Source of the DNA: Galeopsis tetrahit
Taxonomy: Eukaryota > Streptophyta > Magnoliopsida > Lamiales > Lamiaceae
Reading direction: 5' to 3'
NCBI GenBank assembly: GCA_963675135.1
Contig: OY776122.1
Location: forward strand, 85,880,472-85,944,471
DNA length: 64,000 nucleotides
Shown here piece after piece: positions 12,151 through 24,247 of the stretch. Under the pieces are notes generated by a model that searched no databases, was not told where the DNA came from, and saw only the letters and a program-made list of their open reading frames with translations. Each line of letters begins with the position of its first letter. Position 1 is the stretch's first letter. The position numbers were made by a program, and so were the translations under genes.

Positions 12151-15100
12151 TGAAAGATCAAAGTTGAAATGATATAATTCTTTTTCTCATTTAAATATCA
12201 ATAAAAAAATTATTCAAAAAATAACAAAATAATTTTACCTCAAAAAATAATTATGAATTGCTTTCTCCAAAAAATCGTGCAGTACATAGGATATAATAGT
12301 TTTTATAAATTCAAGTATCAAATCGACCGGCATCTGACGCATCTAAATTAATATTTATTATTTTATTTTTCTCGTAAATAGAAAATGACAAGCATGTCTT
12401 TAGGTGATAAATATGATTATCCCAAGAAGCAAGATGACAGACAGGGATTCGATTTTGATTTCTAACATTCACACTTTCAATTCATCTTCACACTGATTTA
12501 AAAAAATAAAAAAAGATACGCTTAATTCAGATAAAAATAATTGTTGAGATTGTGAAATGATAAGTGATTATTGGGAGAGAAATGATTAATCAAAATATTT
12601 TATTATGGAATTCGTGGCGCCATTTTAACTCAATATACATATTATTGAATCATAGCAGAACCTACAAAAAGTGAAAAGCTATATAATGAAAAAAATATTA
12701 TTTGTAACTATTTTTAATATACAGATTTTTTTTTTCATTTAATGAATTAAAAATTTTCATTATAGTACTTTTCAATAATGAAAAAAAATATTAGAGTATT
12801 TAATTAATGTTATATTTCAAAATTTTCCAGCACAAATCCCTTAGAGATATTTATTCGAACTAAATTTGATGTCAGAACACTATTAGTGATCTGTTTAGTC
12901 TAAGAACCAATAACACTAGGAACACTTCAATAAACATTCCTAACCAAGGTGTTACTCATATATAAGAAATAGATAATGCTAAAAAATATTATTTAATCAC
13001 GTCTTTTTTTTTTTTTTTTTATTGCATCCTATTTAGGAACTTTAAAAAATTGCAATTTGATTCATCTACTCGCATTTTTATAATTGTTTTAGACAGAGCC
13101 TGCTTGGGGAAGGGTCAAGCTGACAAGCAAAGCACTGAGCTTCCCTGATTTTTATTTTAAAAATGTTAGAAATATATTTACTCAAATAAATAAATAGAAT
13201 GATACTTATAAGTTTTTTTTAACTCATCTAAAAAACCCAATATAACTAATCCACTGTTGTAATATGAATATACTCTTTGAAGTATGTTAAATGCTTTACA
13301 AAATATCTCAATTCAAAACAAATCATAATTTTTTTTTTTTAAGTAGATAGCTGTTTATGATTTTGATTTGAAACATAATTTCGGTATAAATTAATTATAT
13401 TTTATCAATTTCTATAATAAAATATAATTAATTTATGTATTTTCCTATTAAATTATTCGGAAATTAATTAGTAGGTTGTTTGTTAGGTAGATAGACTGAT
13501 ATTGGCACAATCAATGCTGTTGTCATTGTCAAGAATGTGGTGCTACAAATTGATTAATTTTTTAATTAGGATTTACAGATTCAGTAGATAAACATTACCA
13601 TAGTTGGTACATCAATTTTGTTTATTTCCAAAAAAGGAAAATAAATTGAATTTTGGTTATGGGTTGGGCACATTCATTCACATTTCTCCTACTTGATTGG
13701 TCCCCAATTGGCCAAGAATTGCTGGTCATTTTCTGAGTCAATAAAAAGCGTGACACTCTATTTATCTCTATTTAGCAAAGCTAGCTGTTCAATGAGCAAC
13801 TGACAGCTCATTTTCATGTCATTCATTTAATTCTTTTTCAAAATTTAAAATGTATTTTTAGGAATAATTGAGTAGTACTATATTTTTTTTCCCTGCATTT
13901 TTCTTTTCATATTGGTCCCTTGTACTTTATTTACTGAATTTTGTTCCTTGGGTTTTTTCTTTTTCTAAACTTTTGCCTCATGTGTTTTCTCTTCCATTTT
14001 GTTTTAAATTTTCTGCATCTTGTATTTTTCACTTTCAAATCATAAATTCTATTTTTCTTATCATTCGTGTCATAGACTCATGATATACTCACAAAGGTTT
14101 ACCTTTGCTTTCGGTATAAAAATTAAGAAATTTAGTATAAAATGGATTGTAGGTAGTTGAGATGTATTATTATTATACAAAAATATCTCTATAAATAAAT
14201 GTTTTTGAGTGACAATTGTTGTAATAAAATTGAACTTTAGGTGTAATTGAGGAAGGGTGTGAGGTCATAACTTATATTACCAAATAAGGAAAGGAGACCC
14301 TTTGATTGGAACGGGACGTTTGTACATGCACGAGAGACGAGGTGTGGTGGGAACTGCAACGATTTACGACGATTTTACCATCGTTATTCAAACGTCGAAT
14401 TTGTTTTAGTATTGTTCGTTGCAAATTCCACCATACAACGTCGTTTCCTTCCCGAGTGAAATTAGTAGTAGCAAATACCGTAATAAATTTGACCATTTTG
14501 TTTCTTGAATGAAAGATGTTACCCCCATAAAATTATACAATGTGAATGCACAGAATCTATATCACATGTCTTCGAAGTTATAATTGTATCCCTATTCCGA
14601 CAGGATTTATATAAATAGATTATCATGCAAGAGGAACGGAAAACGTCCAAAGCAAACAACAACTACAGTATGAACAAATTAATTAAAAATCAAGAATGAA
14701 TCACTCGATCAAAGCCAATGTTGGAAAATATTGTGAAGGAAAAATCTTTTGAAAAATGTTGTAATCAAGCCATGGTTTGAATTTGAAAACCTGAATTCTA
14801 TATAAGTACGACATTATTTAGGTGATTTAAACCTAAATTAGGTGGTCATTATTCGAGTGGTTACAACGTACATTGATTTTGTTTGAAAGTTTAAATTTGG
14901 ATTAGTATATTGTCCAATTAAAATTGGTTTTTGTTTTGGGCATTAGTGTTTTATATATTAAGAACTCGACTCCAGAATGCTATAAGTAGCACACAAAATG
15001 GGAATTGAATAAAATTGTTACTAGCTAGCTTCCTCTATGCTTTCATTTTGTTCTTAAATTCATGGGCATTATTCAAGTGATATATATTTCAGACAACATC

Positions 15101-15430
15101 TCTGTTCGCCTCAAACGAGATACAATGTTAGTATCGTTGTATCTTGGCAAACAATAGTCTTATTGATTCACTGACTCCAAGAGTGAAGAATGTACAGATC
15201 AGTAATTTATTTTAAGGAAAGAAAAACGTGTGTGACATGAGCCTCAATTTCTCGCTTTCCAATAAATTTAGTCATAACACCCAAGAAGGTGCAAATTCTG
15301 ATCGAATTCAAGCTAGGGAAATTAACTAATTAATACAACTTGTGTATGAATAGCAAGAAACAGATGAAACATTAATCTTTGTACGTACATTGTATACATA
15401 AATTAATTAACTTTCAAACAAAATGAATGT
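12150..15430. other. Long AT-rich intergenic tract
   Basis: Very AT-rich with homopolymer runs. Short frames at 13.9 and 14.3-14.5 kb look like chance. No RNA gene was recognised. Confidence 0.5.
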
Positions 15431-15434
15431 TGTA

Positions 15435-15750
15435 TTAATTATTTTTAATTTGACCGAGCACATAAATTACAAATAGCACATAAGAAACGAGGAAAGCTAG
15501 CTTGAAAAAGATCCATAACCATTCCCTGTAAGAGAATAACATTGCCATGAGCTTGTGTTCCTCGTGGTCCCTGCGGGTACTGACTACGTCGAGTGATGGC
15601 AGCTCGGGCAGCTCCACAAACCTTTTGGTCCGTAGCAAAACACGATCAGGTACTGGCCCTGCAGCTACGGACGACAACTCATTCGGTTCGATCGAATGGT
15701 GGGCCGCTCCTCCTCTCCAAGACTCTCGAGTGGTGCTAACATTCACTTGA
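15435..15750 (-). CDS. Unrecognised small protein, last exon, one membrane segment
   Basis: About 100 codons are open on the minus strand to a stop at 15435. The GC content is well above the AT-rich flanks, which suggests real coding. The product has a polar, Glu/Pro-containing N-terminal part (SIEPNELSS, PVPDRVL, FVELPELPSL) and one hydrophobic C-terminal segment (WIFFKLAFLVSYVLFVIYVL), so it may be a tail-anchored or single-pass membrane protein. No ATG opens the frame and a stop lies a few codons upstream, so it must be the 3' exon of a spliced gene. A candidate acceptor is near 15750, and a TATATATA tract with a leader-like segment lies at 16,100-16,215. I do not recognise the family. Confidence 0.4.
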
Positions 15751-16259
15751 CAGAATTTTTATTTTCTTCATCACCCTAAATATATCCATCATACCTGACC
15801 TTTTTTTTTTTTAATTCTTTTCATTCCAATATGGAAGTATATAAATTTTATGTGTATAATGCATGTATCATGTATGCATGATAAATATTTTAAAATAATT
15901 AGTACACGGTGTACACCCATGCATTGGGATCTATCGATCTTCAATAGTATTGCAAATATATATTGGATTAACAATTTGACCATGTTTTTGAATCGCACAC
16001 AAAACTACTGGATCTTTAATTAATTATTAAAATATCGATCATTATAACATTGTAAATAGAAGACAATTGATCGGAGAAATGGAGAATGATTAATACCTAA
16101 TTTTAACAGCTCGTAAACACTAATCTTCTCTGCTAGCTATTTTTCTCTGAATTCGCCTGCGCGCATTTTGTTTTTTGGAATCACAAATATTAATTAAGAA
16201 TATATATATAAGGGTTTATTAATTAAAGTCGGAAGTGAATCCGGATAATATGGTGTCAG
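15751..16259. other. Possible 5' exon/promoter of the 15435 gene
   Basis: On the minus strand a TATATATATA tract near 16,203 is followed by a purine-rich leader and a donor-like TTAGGTATTAA near 16,097. No start codon was assigned. Nothing else is seen. Confidence 0.3.
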
Positions 16260-16512
16260 TTAAACACTTGTCATCCCATGGCAAATTTTTTTATATATTG
16301 CAATTTTGAAATGAAATACTGTAATTATGGTAAAAATTAGATTTATTTTCAATTTAAGCACAGTTCTGTCTACAACACGCGACTATTTAAGAGTTTTGTT
16401 TTCAACCCGCGACTATAAAATTGTTTAATTTAAAAAACAAAAAGTATATATAAATATTTTCAATTTTATCTTTTAGTAAAGTTCCTCCTGCCAAGTGCGA
16501 CTATGTCAGACA
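16260..16512 (+). repeat. Dispersed ~230-bp repeat, copy 1
   Basis: This segment is matched, on the opposite strand and with scattered differences, by 62380-62610 in the same window. Shared blocks include TGTAATTATGGTAAAAA, AGATTTATTTTCAATTTAAG and CTGCCAAGTG. It is non-coding and of unknown class. Confidence 0.75.
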
Positions 16513-17161
16513 TGAAGAAATTAACAAGACAATACAAATTTTCTTTTATCTTTCAAAATTTTCATAAAATCCTACTCAAAAAATTTAAAAAAAAAAAAAA
16601 TTCTTCCAAAATTTTAAAATACTATCACTCTCAAAAATTTAAAAATTCCGAAAAAAATCAAGATTTCAAACTTCTTTTTTTTTTTTTAATTCAAAATTTT
16701 TGGATAATTCAAGATTTCAATGGAAAAAAAATTTGGAAAATAAAATTCAAGATTTCAATCTTTATTTTTGAAATCGAAAATTTTCGAAGATCATTTCAAA
16801 CTTTTTCAAATTGAAAATTCGAAAATTTTGGAAAAAAAAATAAAAAACTACCGTCAAGTTTGTTAATTTTTTTTATTCTTCTTAGGTAATTTAACTTGCT
16901 TAAGATTTTAAACGTGGAGTCAACACAAAAAGACTTGAACATAAATCATTAATCCAAGGTATTTTTCTCCTTTTTCTTTTATTTTTATAATATTTACTTT
17001 GATTATTTTCAATCTTATGATATCTTAAAATTTATGTATTATAATGAGACTTGACTCATGTATGTGTTCACTTTTTTTTAAAGACTACTTCAGCGCATGT
17101 GATATTGCATTTTTATCTTATTAAGAAATAATATAGTTGTATAAGGAGACAAAAATATTAT
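16513..17161. other. AT-rich low-complexity tract
   Basis: A/T homopolymer-rich DNA. The frame at 16503-16814 is Lys/Phe/Asn low complexity and is not credible as a gene. Confidence 0.6.
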
Positions 17162-17170
17162 CATTTGTAT

Positions 17171-18245
17171 GAGAAAAATTCATTTTACGTCCTGTAACTT
17201 AGGCCTAATCCAATTTATATCCTTTAAGTTTTCACTTTTTCGATTTACGTCCTTTTTGGTCCAATTTACGTCCTTTTCGCCGGAAAATTTTCAAATTCAC
17301 CGGATTGTGAGGAATAAATTGGGATTCCGGCCAAATAGTCCAATTTACGTCCTTTAAGTTTAAAATTTTAAAATTTAATAAATAAATTTTCTAAAAATAT
17401 CTTTAAATTTTTTAAAATATTATTAAAAATCTGAAAACATCATTAAAATTAAAAACTATAAAATGTGAAAAATAAAATTCAAAATGCCTTATTTAATTTT
17501 TTAAAAATCTCATTAAATATTATAAAATGTGTAAAATAAAAATAAAAACAAAAAATTTTACAATTCAAAAAATCGAAAACGTTTAACTTAAAATTAAAAA
17601 TCTCATTAAAAATTCTAAAAATCTCTTTATTTTTTTAAAAATGTGTAGATTAAATATTAAAAATTTTAAAAACCCATAAGAATAATAAAAATTATTAATA
17701 TGTCATTAAAAATCAGACTTGATTCGGACTCATCCTCCATTAAAGTTTTTCTCGAACTCATAATTTTTTTTGATTGTAGAACCGTGTCAAATTCATTTTA
17801 ATGAGGTTTTTAGAATTGTATAATTTTTAATTTTATTTTAAACATTTTTAAAATTTTAATTAATATATTTTTATATTTAGAATTTTATGTTTTTATGAGA
17901 TTTTTAGAATTTTTTTATTTTTAATTTCCAATATTTCAAATTTTTAGAATTTTAGATTTTAGAATTTTTTATTTTTATTTTAGAATTTTGTATTTTTATT
18001 TTACACAATTTATAAATTTTAATGATATTTTTAGTTTTTAATGAGATTTTTAATTTTTTAAAGAATTTTTTAATTATTAATTTTCAAACTTAAAGGATGT
18101 AAATTGAACTATTTGATCGGAATTCCAATTTTCCGGCGAAAAGGACATAAATTGGACCTAAAAGGACGTAAATTGAAAAAGTGAAAACTTAAAGGATATA
18201 AACTGGATTAGGCCTAAGTTACAGGACGTAAAATGAAATTTTCTC
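17171..18245. mobile_element. Non-autonomous MULE with long TIRs
   Basis: About 185 bp at each end are inverted copies of one another (17171-17365 and ~18085-18245), beginning GAGAAAA and including TTACGTCCTGTAACTTAGGC. One arm has a ~33-bp indel. A perfect 9-bp target duplication, CATTTGTAT, lies at 17162-17170 and 18246-18254. Long inverted ends with 9-bp duplication define Mutator-like elements. The arms hold several ATTTACGTCCTTT direct repeats. The core is AT-rich and non-coding. Confidence 0.92.
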
Positions 18246-18254
18246 CATTTGTAT

Positions 18255-19367
18255 TCTCCATGTGGCAATAATTTTTTAATTCAAGTACTGCTGCTGCTTA
18301 AATTCAGGTTAATACTTAACAACTCATTGAATCAAGTAGCTATTAGAAAATATCATACATTTTTAAATTAAAGTCATTGATCTAATTAACCAGCATAGTT
18401 GCGTTTTTTATGGATATGGTTTGATTATATTTCAAATGTCCTTGTTGGCTTGTTCTGTATAGAATCAATTGATGTTCTGCCCATTTATAAAGAATTCACA
18501 CAAACAGTTCCAATTAGCATCTCATAAATGTTCAAGATGAGTTAATTGTTGGTTAACTAATTATATGCATACAAGTAGTAGAAAATTTTATCATTTAGTT
18601 TAACTTCTCACATGGGCGTGTGGATGGAGACGCACAAATGCGATTGATGTTGGTCGATTGCAGTACATCTGCAAGTCAGGTCCACTTCTTAGGTTTGTTG
18701 TAAGTTCTTTCATCTTTAAATTACTTTTTAATCATCCAATACACAAATATGGTCTATTTGTTCCACTTGTCATGCCTTTTAAATTCTTAAATTGTTGTAA
18801 GTATAGTGTTTATTCTACAATTTTCTGTGTTTTGTAGAATTATATTTTGTTGTTATCATCTTTTAGTCCTTGATTCCTTATTGTTAATAAATGATCTCGT
18901 GCTTTATATGGGTTTGTTTTCATACATATATTTTTTCCCTTGAAGCTAGTGGTTGAGTCGAGCTCCATCTGCTAGGATATGCTTTAGAGTAAGACTTTTT
19001 ATGATCGAATCGGGTTATTGAGTTTGTCCGAAAATGACAGGTTTTAGTTGCTCAGGCATTGTACACCAGATTTGACAAAGGAACCAACTATGTGTATTTG
19101 AGTTTGATGCAAGAGAATTCTCAGTTTAAAGATTTTTGGATTTTATAAAGGCTTAATATCCTATGTAGAAAGATTCTTGTTTGGTTCTTTTCTAATTGTT
19201 AGGTTGTATGTTACTTTGAACAGGGTATTGAGATTAAATCACTACTTGTTTTGTTCGTTTACTGACTTACTGTTCTATTTAATTTATTAATTACTATCAT
19301 GTTTCATTTGTTTACGTATGATGACATTCATTTAGTGTTCTCTACAACTAGTTGTCTTTGTTTATAG
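18255..19367. other. Intergenic DNA
   Basis: No gene or repeat could be supported. Confidence 0.5.
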
Positions 19368-19379
19368 TTTCACTCGTTT

Positions 19380-19895
19380 GTTCTTCTTGTGCCGCTGCTC
19401 GAAAGGAATTTGGAATAGGATATACGATTGGTTTGAGTTGAATTATACTGAGGGCACAAGCAGCCTCGATCACTACAGGACACATGGAGAAAAAGTTGAT
19501 GGGAAATGGAAGCATGTTTGGCTCTTAATATGGCATTGCACAGTTTGGATAATCTGGAAAAGAAGGAATACAACATGCTTTAATGGCGTCTCCTTCGACG
19601 AGGTTGCTACTTTCGACGACGTAAGACGTATATCGTTCCAGTGGCTGAAGACTAGCTCGTGGCTTGGTATACTTCTGGAACTCAGTAGAGGACTGGTTTA
19701 GGACACCAAGAAACTGCATTAACTGAGTTTTTATACACTGATTTTACTCTATTCTGGCTGATGAGTGTTTGGAATTGGTAATGGTAGTGGTTAGTTTATC
19801 TTTTAACTCCTTTGTAATTGCTTTTGATTAACTTGTTCTCTATGGGGAATTCCTGATACCCGTTTAATAATATTTTGGCCGATTCCAAAAAAAAA
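19380..19895 (+). mobile_element. 5'-truncated LINE, 3' end
   Basis: The open frame 19378-19701 reads as the C-terminal tail of plant LINE ORF2, with WNRIYDWF followed by WHCTVWIIWKRRN and FNG. This is the post-RT zinc-binding (zf-RVT) tail, also seen in the larger LINE at 40.5-46.4 kb. It ends in a short A-run (19887-19895). A 12-bp target duplication, TTTCACTCGTTT, is present at 19368-19379 and 19896-19907. Severe 5' truncation is normal for target-primed insertion. Confidence 0.9.
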
Positions 19896-19959
19896 TTTCA
19901 CTCGTTTACGTATGATGATAAGTCATTCTACAACTACCTTATGTCGTTCAGTAACGGAA

Positions 19960-20255
19960 GATTTGAATTATAATGAGTGAAATTTTGTAATTAAATGCTT
20001 TTATAATGAGGGTCAAATTGATGTTTTAATGATAGGAATTCTCATCACTAAAAATCTTTTAGTGAGGGTAAATTTACTCTAATTATATACTTATTAGTGA
20101 GAGGACCCTATCCCGTCACTATTGACTTTTAACTAGAGAAGCAGTAATTAGGGGTCATGAAAGGCAATTTCCTGTCACTAAAAGTCATTAATGACAGAAT
20201 TTCAACTTTTAACTACAATTTTTACCCTCACTAAAAGCACGTTTTCTTGTAGTTG
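19960..20255 (-). mobile_element. CACTA-like element terminus
   Basis: Read on the minus strand from 20255, the sequence starts CAACTACAAGAAAACGTGC, close to the CACTACAAGAAAA terminus common in plant En/Spm elements. It is followed by repeated TTTTAGTGAGGG / TTTTAGTGA subterminal motifs. The opposite end and a 3-bp target duplication were not found, so this is a fragment. Confidence 0.6.
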
Positions 20256-20488
20256 TGGCTGGTGGTGGCCGACGAGGTATGGCGGCGAGTGAAGAGAAGA
20301 GAATGAGAAGTTGGGTAGCTGTGAGTGTGTGAGTGAGTGGGTGTACCAAAATAGAAGAAAAACTAGGGTTAAGTTGAAGAAGAAGGAGGGTATTTTTGTA
20401 TTTTCCATGTGGGTGTCCTCATCTCACAATGGGTGTACTCAGCCAGTGGGTGTCCTCATAGCATTGATGTGTGTCTTTAGTCACGACC
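20256..20488 (-). mobile_element. Truncated copy of the 1249-2283 MULE family
   Basis: The sequence AGGAGGGTATTTTTGTATTT, then GTGGGTGTCCTCAT, then a degenerate TCTTTAGTCACGACC end at 20488 is the inverted, diverged counterpart of the left end of the element at 1249. The other half is missing and the CACTA-like fragment abuts it directly. Confidence 0.75.
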
Positions 20489-20966
20489 TTCCTTAAACCC
20501 ACATGATTCCTTTTGGACTTGGTCACAAATTTTATATGGAACTATGATATGGGCTTAATATTGTGAAAGGGTACGACCATCTCCTCCCTCTTTGTTAATC
20601 GTACTTTCCCGATTGCTGCACTCCTTCCCACATAATGTTAGATGCACTCCTCCCCAATTAACAGATTGTTAGACGGGTGGCTGAAAACGATTTGATATTC
20701 TTAATCCGATCTAAAAAAAAAAAAGTCTTCTTGCCAATGATATCAATGGAGAAGTAAGAGAAAAAATACATAATATATCATATATATATGCGATTTATAA
20801 TTGATGATCGGAAAAAAATTATCGAAAAATGACAAAATCGAGAGATAGGTGTAATTTGAGGAAGTGCATCTATAATATGTCAGTTTTTTTAGGAGTGCAT
20901 GTATCGGGGAAATGCATCTGCATCTAACATTGTTGAAGGGGCAAATAACCCACGCCTTTCTACAAA
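20489..20966. other. Intergenic, with a segment duplicated at 23.9 kb
   Basis: The segment 20495-20575 (CCCACATGATT ... GGGCTTAATATT) is about 80% similar to 23895-23975. The rest contains GTTAGATGCA inverted motifs (20638 and 20922), possibly a decayed element. Confidence 0.55.
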
Positions 20967-21294
20967 GGGTTTGACTATATGCACCTCCATTTCGGAGAGA
21001 TGCCCTCCCCCTTTCAGTTTATTAATAAAATAATAGTGTAAAAAATTAAAAACACCCTTCATTAAAATACAGCATATTAGTTGCACCCCCCTTACCATCA
21101 TTTCTTTCACCTTATCCCTAAACCAAACATCCGGCCACCGTCACCGTCACCATTTTTTCCAGTAGAAAAAAAATAAAAAAATTCAAAAATTTCAACAAAT
21201 CAACCATATTCACCTATAAAACACCATTATCAAACCCATTAATAAACACCATTATCAAAACTTAGAAAAACTAACTATTTTTTAAAAAAAGTTC

Positions 21295-21470
21295 GTCAAA
21301 CCAGTGCCGACCATATATCTTCCCGTCGACAACATTTTGTCGATGGGAGGATATATGGTCGACCAACAAAGGTCGATCGACACTGTAATGTCGACCATAT
21401 ACACTCTCGTCGACAATAGGGTGTTGACGAGAGTGAATATAGTCGACATTACAGTGTCGAAATAAAAAAT
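21295..21470. repeat. Tandem hairpins with GTCGAC palindromes (MULE A)
   Basis: Two successive inverted repeats, CGACCATATATC...GATATATGGTCG and GTCGACCATATACACTCTCG with its approximate complement, are separated by short loops. The equivalent region of MULE B (26300-26480) has the same arrangement. Confidence 0.8.
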
Positions 21471-21490
21471 AAAAAAACTTGGGGCTAATG

Positions 21491-23173
21491 TGATTCGGGT
21501 GGAATTTACACACTTTAGAGGCACATGTGAAGCGTATTTTGATGTGGATTTCATTGAATTATGAGTTGAATATGATTGTTTGAGCCAAAATGAGAGAAAG
21601 GTTGTGTTTTGTCGATTTTATAGGAAAAACGATGGAATTTGGAGCAAAAACACCAACCATACTTTACTGGATCAGGAATAGGATTGCACTGTTGTATTCG
21701 ACTCGAAAAACGGAGTGGAATAGCCAAAAGAATCGAGCCAATCGGACACCCGAGACGAAAGATATGCACGAAACGAGGAAGGGCCGAACTCAACCAAGAG
21801 CACGGCCGAGCACATGGCTCGGCCAAGCCATTTTCAAGCCAAAACAAGGCCACGCTCGAGCACCATGCACGGAATTGGGCAGTCCGTAACAGAGATTTTG
21901 GGACATCGACATGCCACGACCGAGCACCTGACTGCCCCTGTTCCGCGCACCTCGGCCGAGCACCACTCTCGGCCGAGCACTCCCCAATTTTCCCATCCGC
22001 CGAGCACGGCCGAGCTGGCAGCTCGGCCGAGCACCTGTACACATATATGTCCATTTTGCACGGCCGTGCTCCGTGCATGACCGTGCTACCCCAATTTTCG
22101 GTGCTTTTTCCCTATTTTGGCAATTTTTGAGGGACCAACTTGCAATTTTGGCATCCAAACCCTACTCCAACACTATATAAGCCCTATTTCTTGAAATTCA
22201 AGGGATTCTTCCCCAATTCCTCAAATTCCACACATAGCAACACATACTTGGAGGTGTTTTGGCAATATCTTCCTCAATTCTTCATCAAATTAAGCAAGGA
22301 AGGATGCAATAGCTTGGAAATTCAATTCTCTACCACATTCTAGACTAAGCTTCCTATTTCTCCTTTCTTTTTACTTAGTTATTTCAATTGATTTTGTAAT
22401 TTGACTATGCTATTTAGTGGCTAGAACACTTTTGGTTCTAGAGCCTTGTAAATACTCTTGTTGAAGTTTATGAATTAATGTTTTGCTTATTTGGTGTTTG
22501 TGTGGCTTCATTCTATTTGGATGCTTGAATTTCATTGCAAAGCATGTCATTAGTGTACAATGATGGTATGTTAATCCTAGTTAATTGAATTAGGTTGAGA
22601 AATCTACTTTGATTAATTGATTGCAAGCATTTGACCTAATTTTATTGTGAGATTGAAAGATGAACAATGATTAGGAAGATGTGTGATGATCTTAGGAGCT
22701 TGATTGGGTTTTATTGTGCAATTTAGGTAGAGATACTAAGTTGTGTGATATTTCCTTTGGATTACTTGGATCGAAAGAACTTTTAATTCATTATTATGTG
22801 ATCAATCTTATAGACAAAGCATGAACACCACTTAAGTAGATAGTTAATCATAGATGGATTCATTAGTATTGCATGTGCTTTAGAACCTACCTTCTCATAC
22901 TTGAATTTCATCCGTTTTACTTCTCATTTTCTTAATTTGCATGTTATTGATCGATTCGTTATTATTCTTTATTGCTTATTTGTGACAACTTGGTAGGCAA
23001 TTTTAGGGTAATTCACTACACTCACTTAATCGATCGCGTCTAAATAGAATTCCGTTAACAAAATACACGTTTACGCTATACCTCCTCGTGGGATCGACCT
23101 CGTACTTACTTATCTACGATAGACACCGTATACTTGCGGTCGTTTATTCTAGTGTTGTAGAATACGTGAATCA
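21491..23173 (+). mobile_element. Solo LTR of the Athila-like family (copy 1)
   Basis: 1683-bp LTR starting TGATTCGGGTGGAATTTAC and ending ACGTGAATCA, flanked by the perfect 5-bp duplication TAATG (21486-21490, 23174-23178). No internal region remains, so it is a product of LTR-LTR recombination. It is colinear with the LTRs at 41414-43091 and 54270-56685. A TATATAA box lies at 22174-22180, probably the U3/R promoter. Upstream of it, 21795-22080 holds degraded CTCGGCCGAG/GCACGGCCGTGC-type palindromes. The ORFs over this region are by-products of the repeated motif. Confidence 0.93.
21795..22080. repeat. Palindrome cluster (CGGCCG core) in LTR copy 1
   Basis: About ten GC-rich sites such as CTCGGCCGAGCAC, GCACGGCCGAGC and GCACGGCCGTGC, many decayed by C-to-T-like changes. 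They lie 95-380 bp upstream of the LTR TATA box. They correspond in position to the arrays in the other two LTRs, but the outer bases of the palindrome differ. Confidence 0.8.
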
Positions 23174-23789
23174 TAATGCCGGCGAATCGGGGTGGGCTAA
23201 CATCGTGGACAGAGCGGCGAGGGCCAACACCGGTGAAGAGAGGGAGAGAAGAGAGAGGTAAGGGGGCGGCCGTGCGGCCGCTGAAAGTAGATTTTTTTTT
23301 TTACAAAAAACGGACATAAGAGAGAGAGGGAGGGGGCGGCCACGGCGGAGGTGGATGGGACGGTAGCGGAGGCCGCAGCGGCCGATGTAAGGGGCGGCCG
23401 CTGCAATTTTTTTTTTCTTACAGATGGACGGGGCGGAGGCGCCATGGTAGAGGCTGGGGGGACGGGGGCAGATGGCCAGTGAACTCAAGGGACGGGGGCG
23501 GCCGCGGTTGCCGCTAGCAGTGGCAATATATTTTTTTTACTGAAAATGACCGAGGGTGGGGACGAGGGCGGCCGCGGTGGCGGGTGCCGCCAGCGGCGGA
23601 GTTGGTGGTGGAGTGGTTTGGATGGGAGAGAGAAGAAGAAGATGAAAATGAAATTAGGGTTTGAGGGGGGTGTGAGTAGTAATAGGAGTTTTTATGAGAA
23701 TGAATCGTTTATGACAACTAGGGGGTGCATCTATCGGGGGCGTGCATCTCTCCGAAATTGAGGTGCATATAGTCAAACCCTTCTACAAA

Positions 23790-24032
23790 TCCTTTTTATC
23801 TCCAAGTTTAGGCTGCTTCTTCCCCGTCCAAAACCCACAGCCCAAAACAACCAAGCCCACGTTATTTTGCTCATTGGGCTTTCTTTTTCTTTAGCCCACA
23901 TGATTACTTTTGGGCTTGGTCCCAAATTTAGTATGAAACTATGAATTGGGCTTAATATTCATGTTGGGTTACGTGTAATGTCATTATTGTGCATTTCTTC
24001 TTATCGCTTATCGCGTTCACGAATTGCCACAT
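23790..24032. other. Spacer between the two MULEs
   Basis: Contains the second copy (23895-23975) of the CCCACATGATT...GGGCTTAATATT segment found at 20495-20575. No gene. Confidence 0.55.
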
Positions 24033-24247
24033 TAAATATTAGGGTTTGACTATATGCACCTCCAAAAACCTAAAATACCTTTCATTAAATATACAGTACT
24101 AGATGCACCCCCTTCATTTTTTCACCTTTTTCTAAACCACAACTTTCGGTCGCCGGCGACACCATTTCCGGCGACCATCAAGCTCAAAAAAAATACAGAA
24201 ATCAACCATACACTCAAAAAAATTACAATTTTTTTTTTATAATTTTC

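Larger units (their letters stand above)
20967..23780. mobile_element. MULE family 2, copy A (carrying a solo LTR)
   Basis: Terminal inverted repeats begin GGGTTTGACTATATGCACCT and run on through TTTCGGAGAGATGC at both ends. The perfect 9-bp target duplication is TTCTACAAA (20958-20966 and 23781-23789). Without the nested solo LTR (21491-23173 plus 5 bp) the element is about 1.1 kb. It holds tandem hairpins (21295-21470) and GC-rich segments with GGCGGCCGC motifs, but no transposase. Copy B at 24042 is a close relative. Confidence 0.9.

Noticed and set aside
21551..22158. Long overlapping ORFs on both strands (up to 175 codons)
   Set aside because: They lie in the LTR palindrome array, whose GC-rich repeats open many frames at once. 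They have no domain and are by-products of the repeat.
23171..23761. Pro/Arg-rich ORFs on both strands in MULE A
   Set aside because: Low-complexity GGCGGCCGC-rich transposon cargo with poly-T interruptions; no domain.
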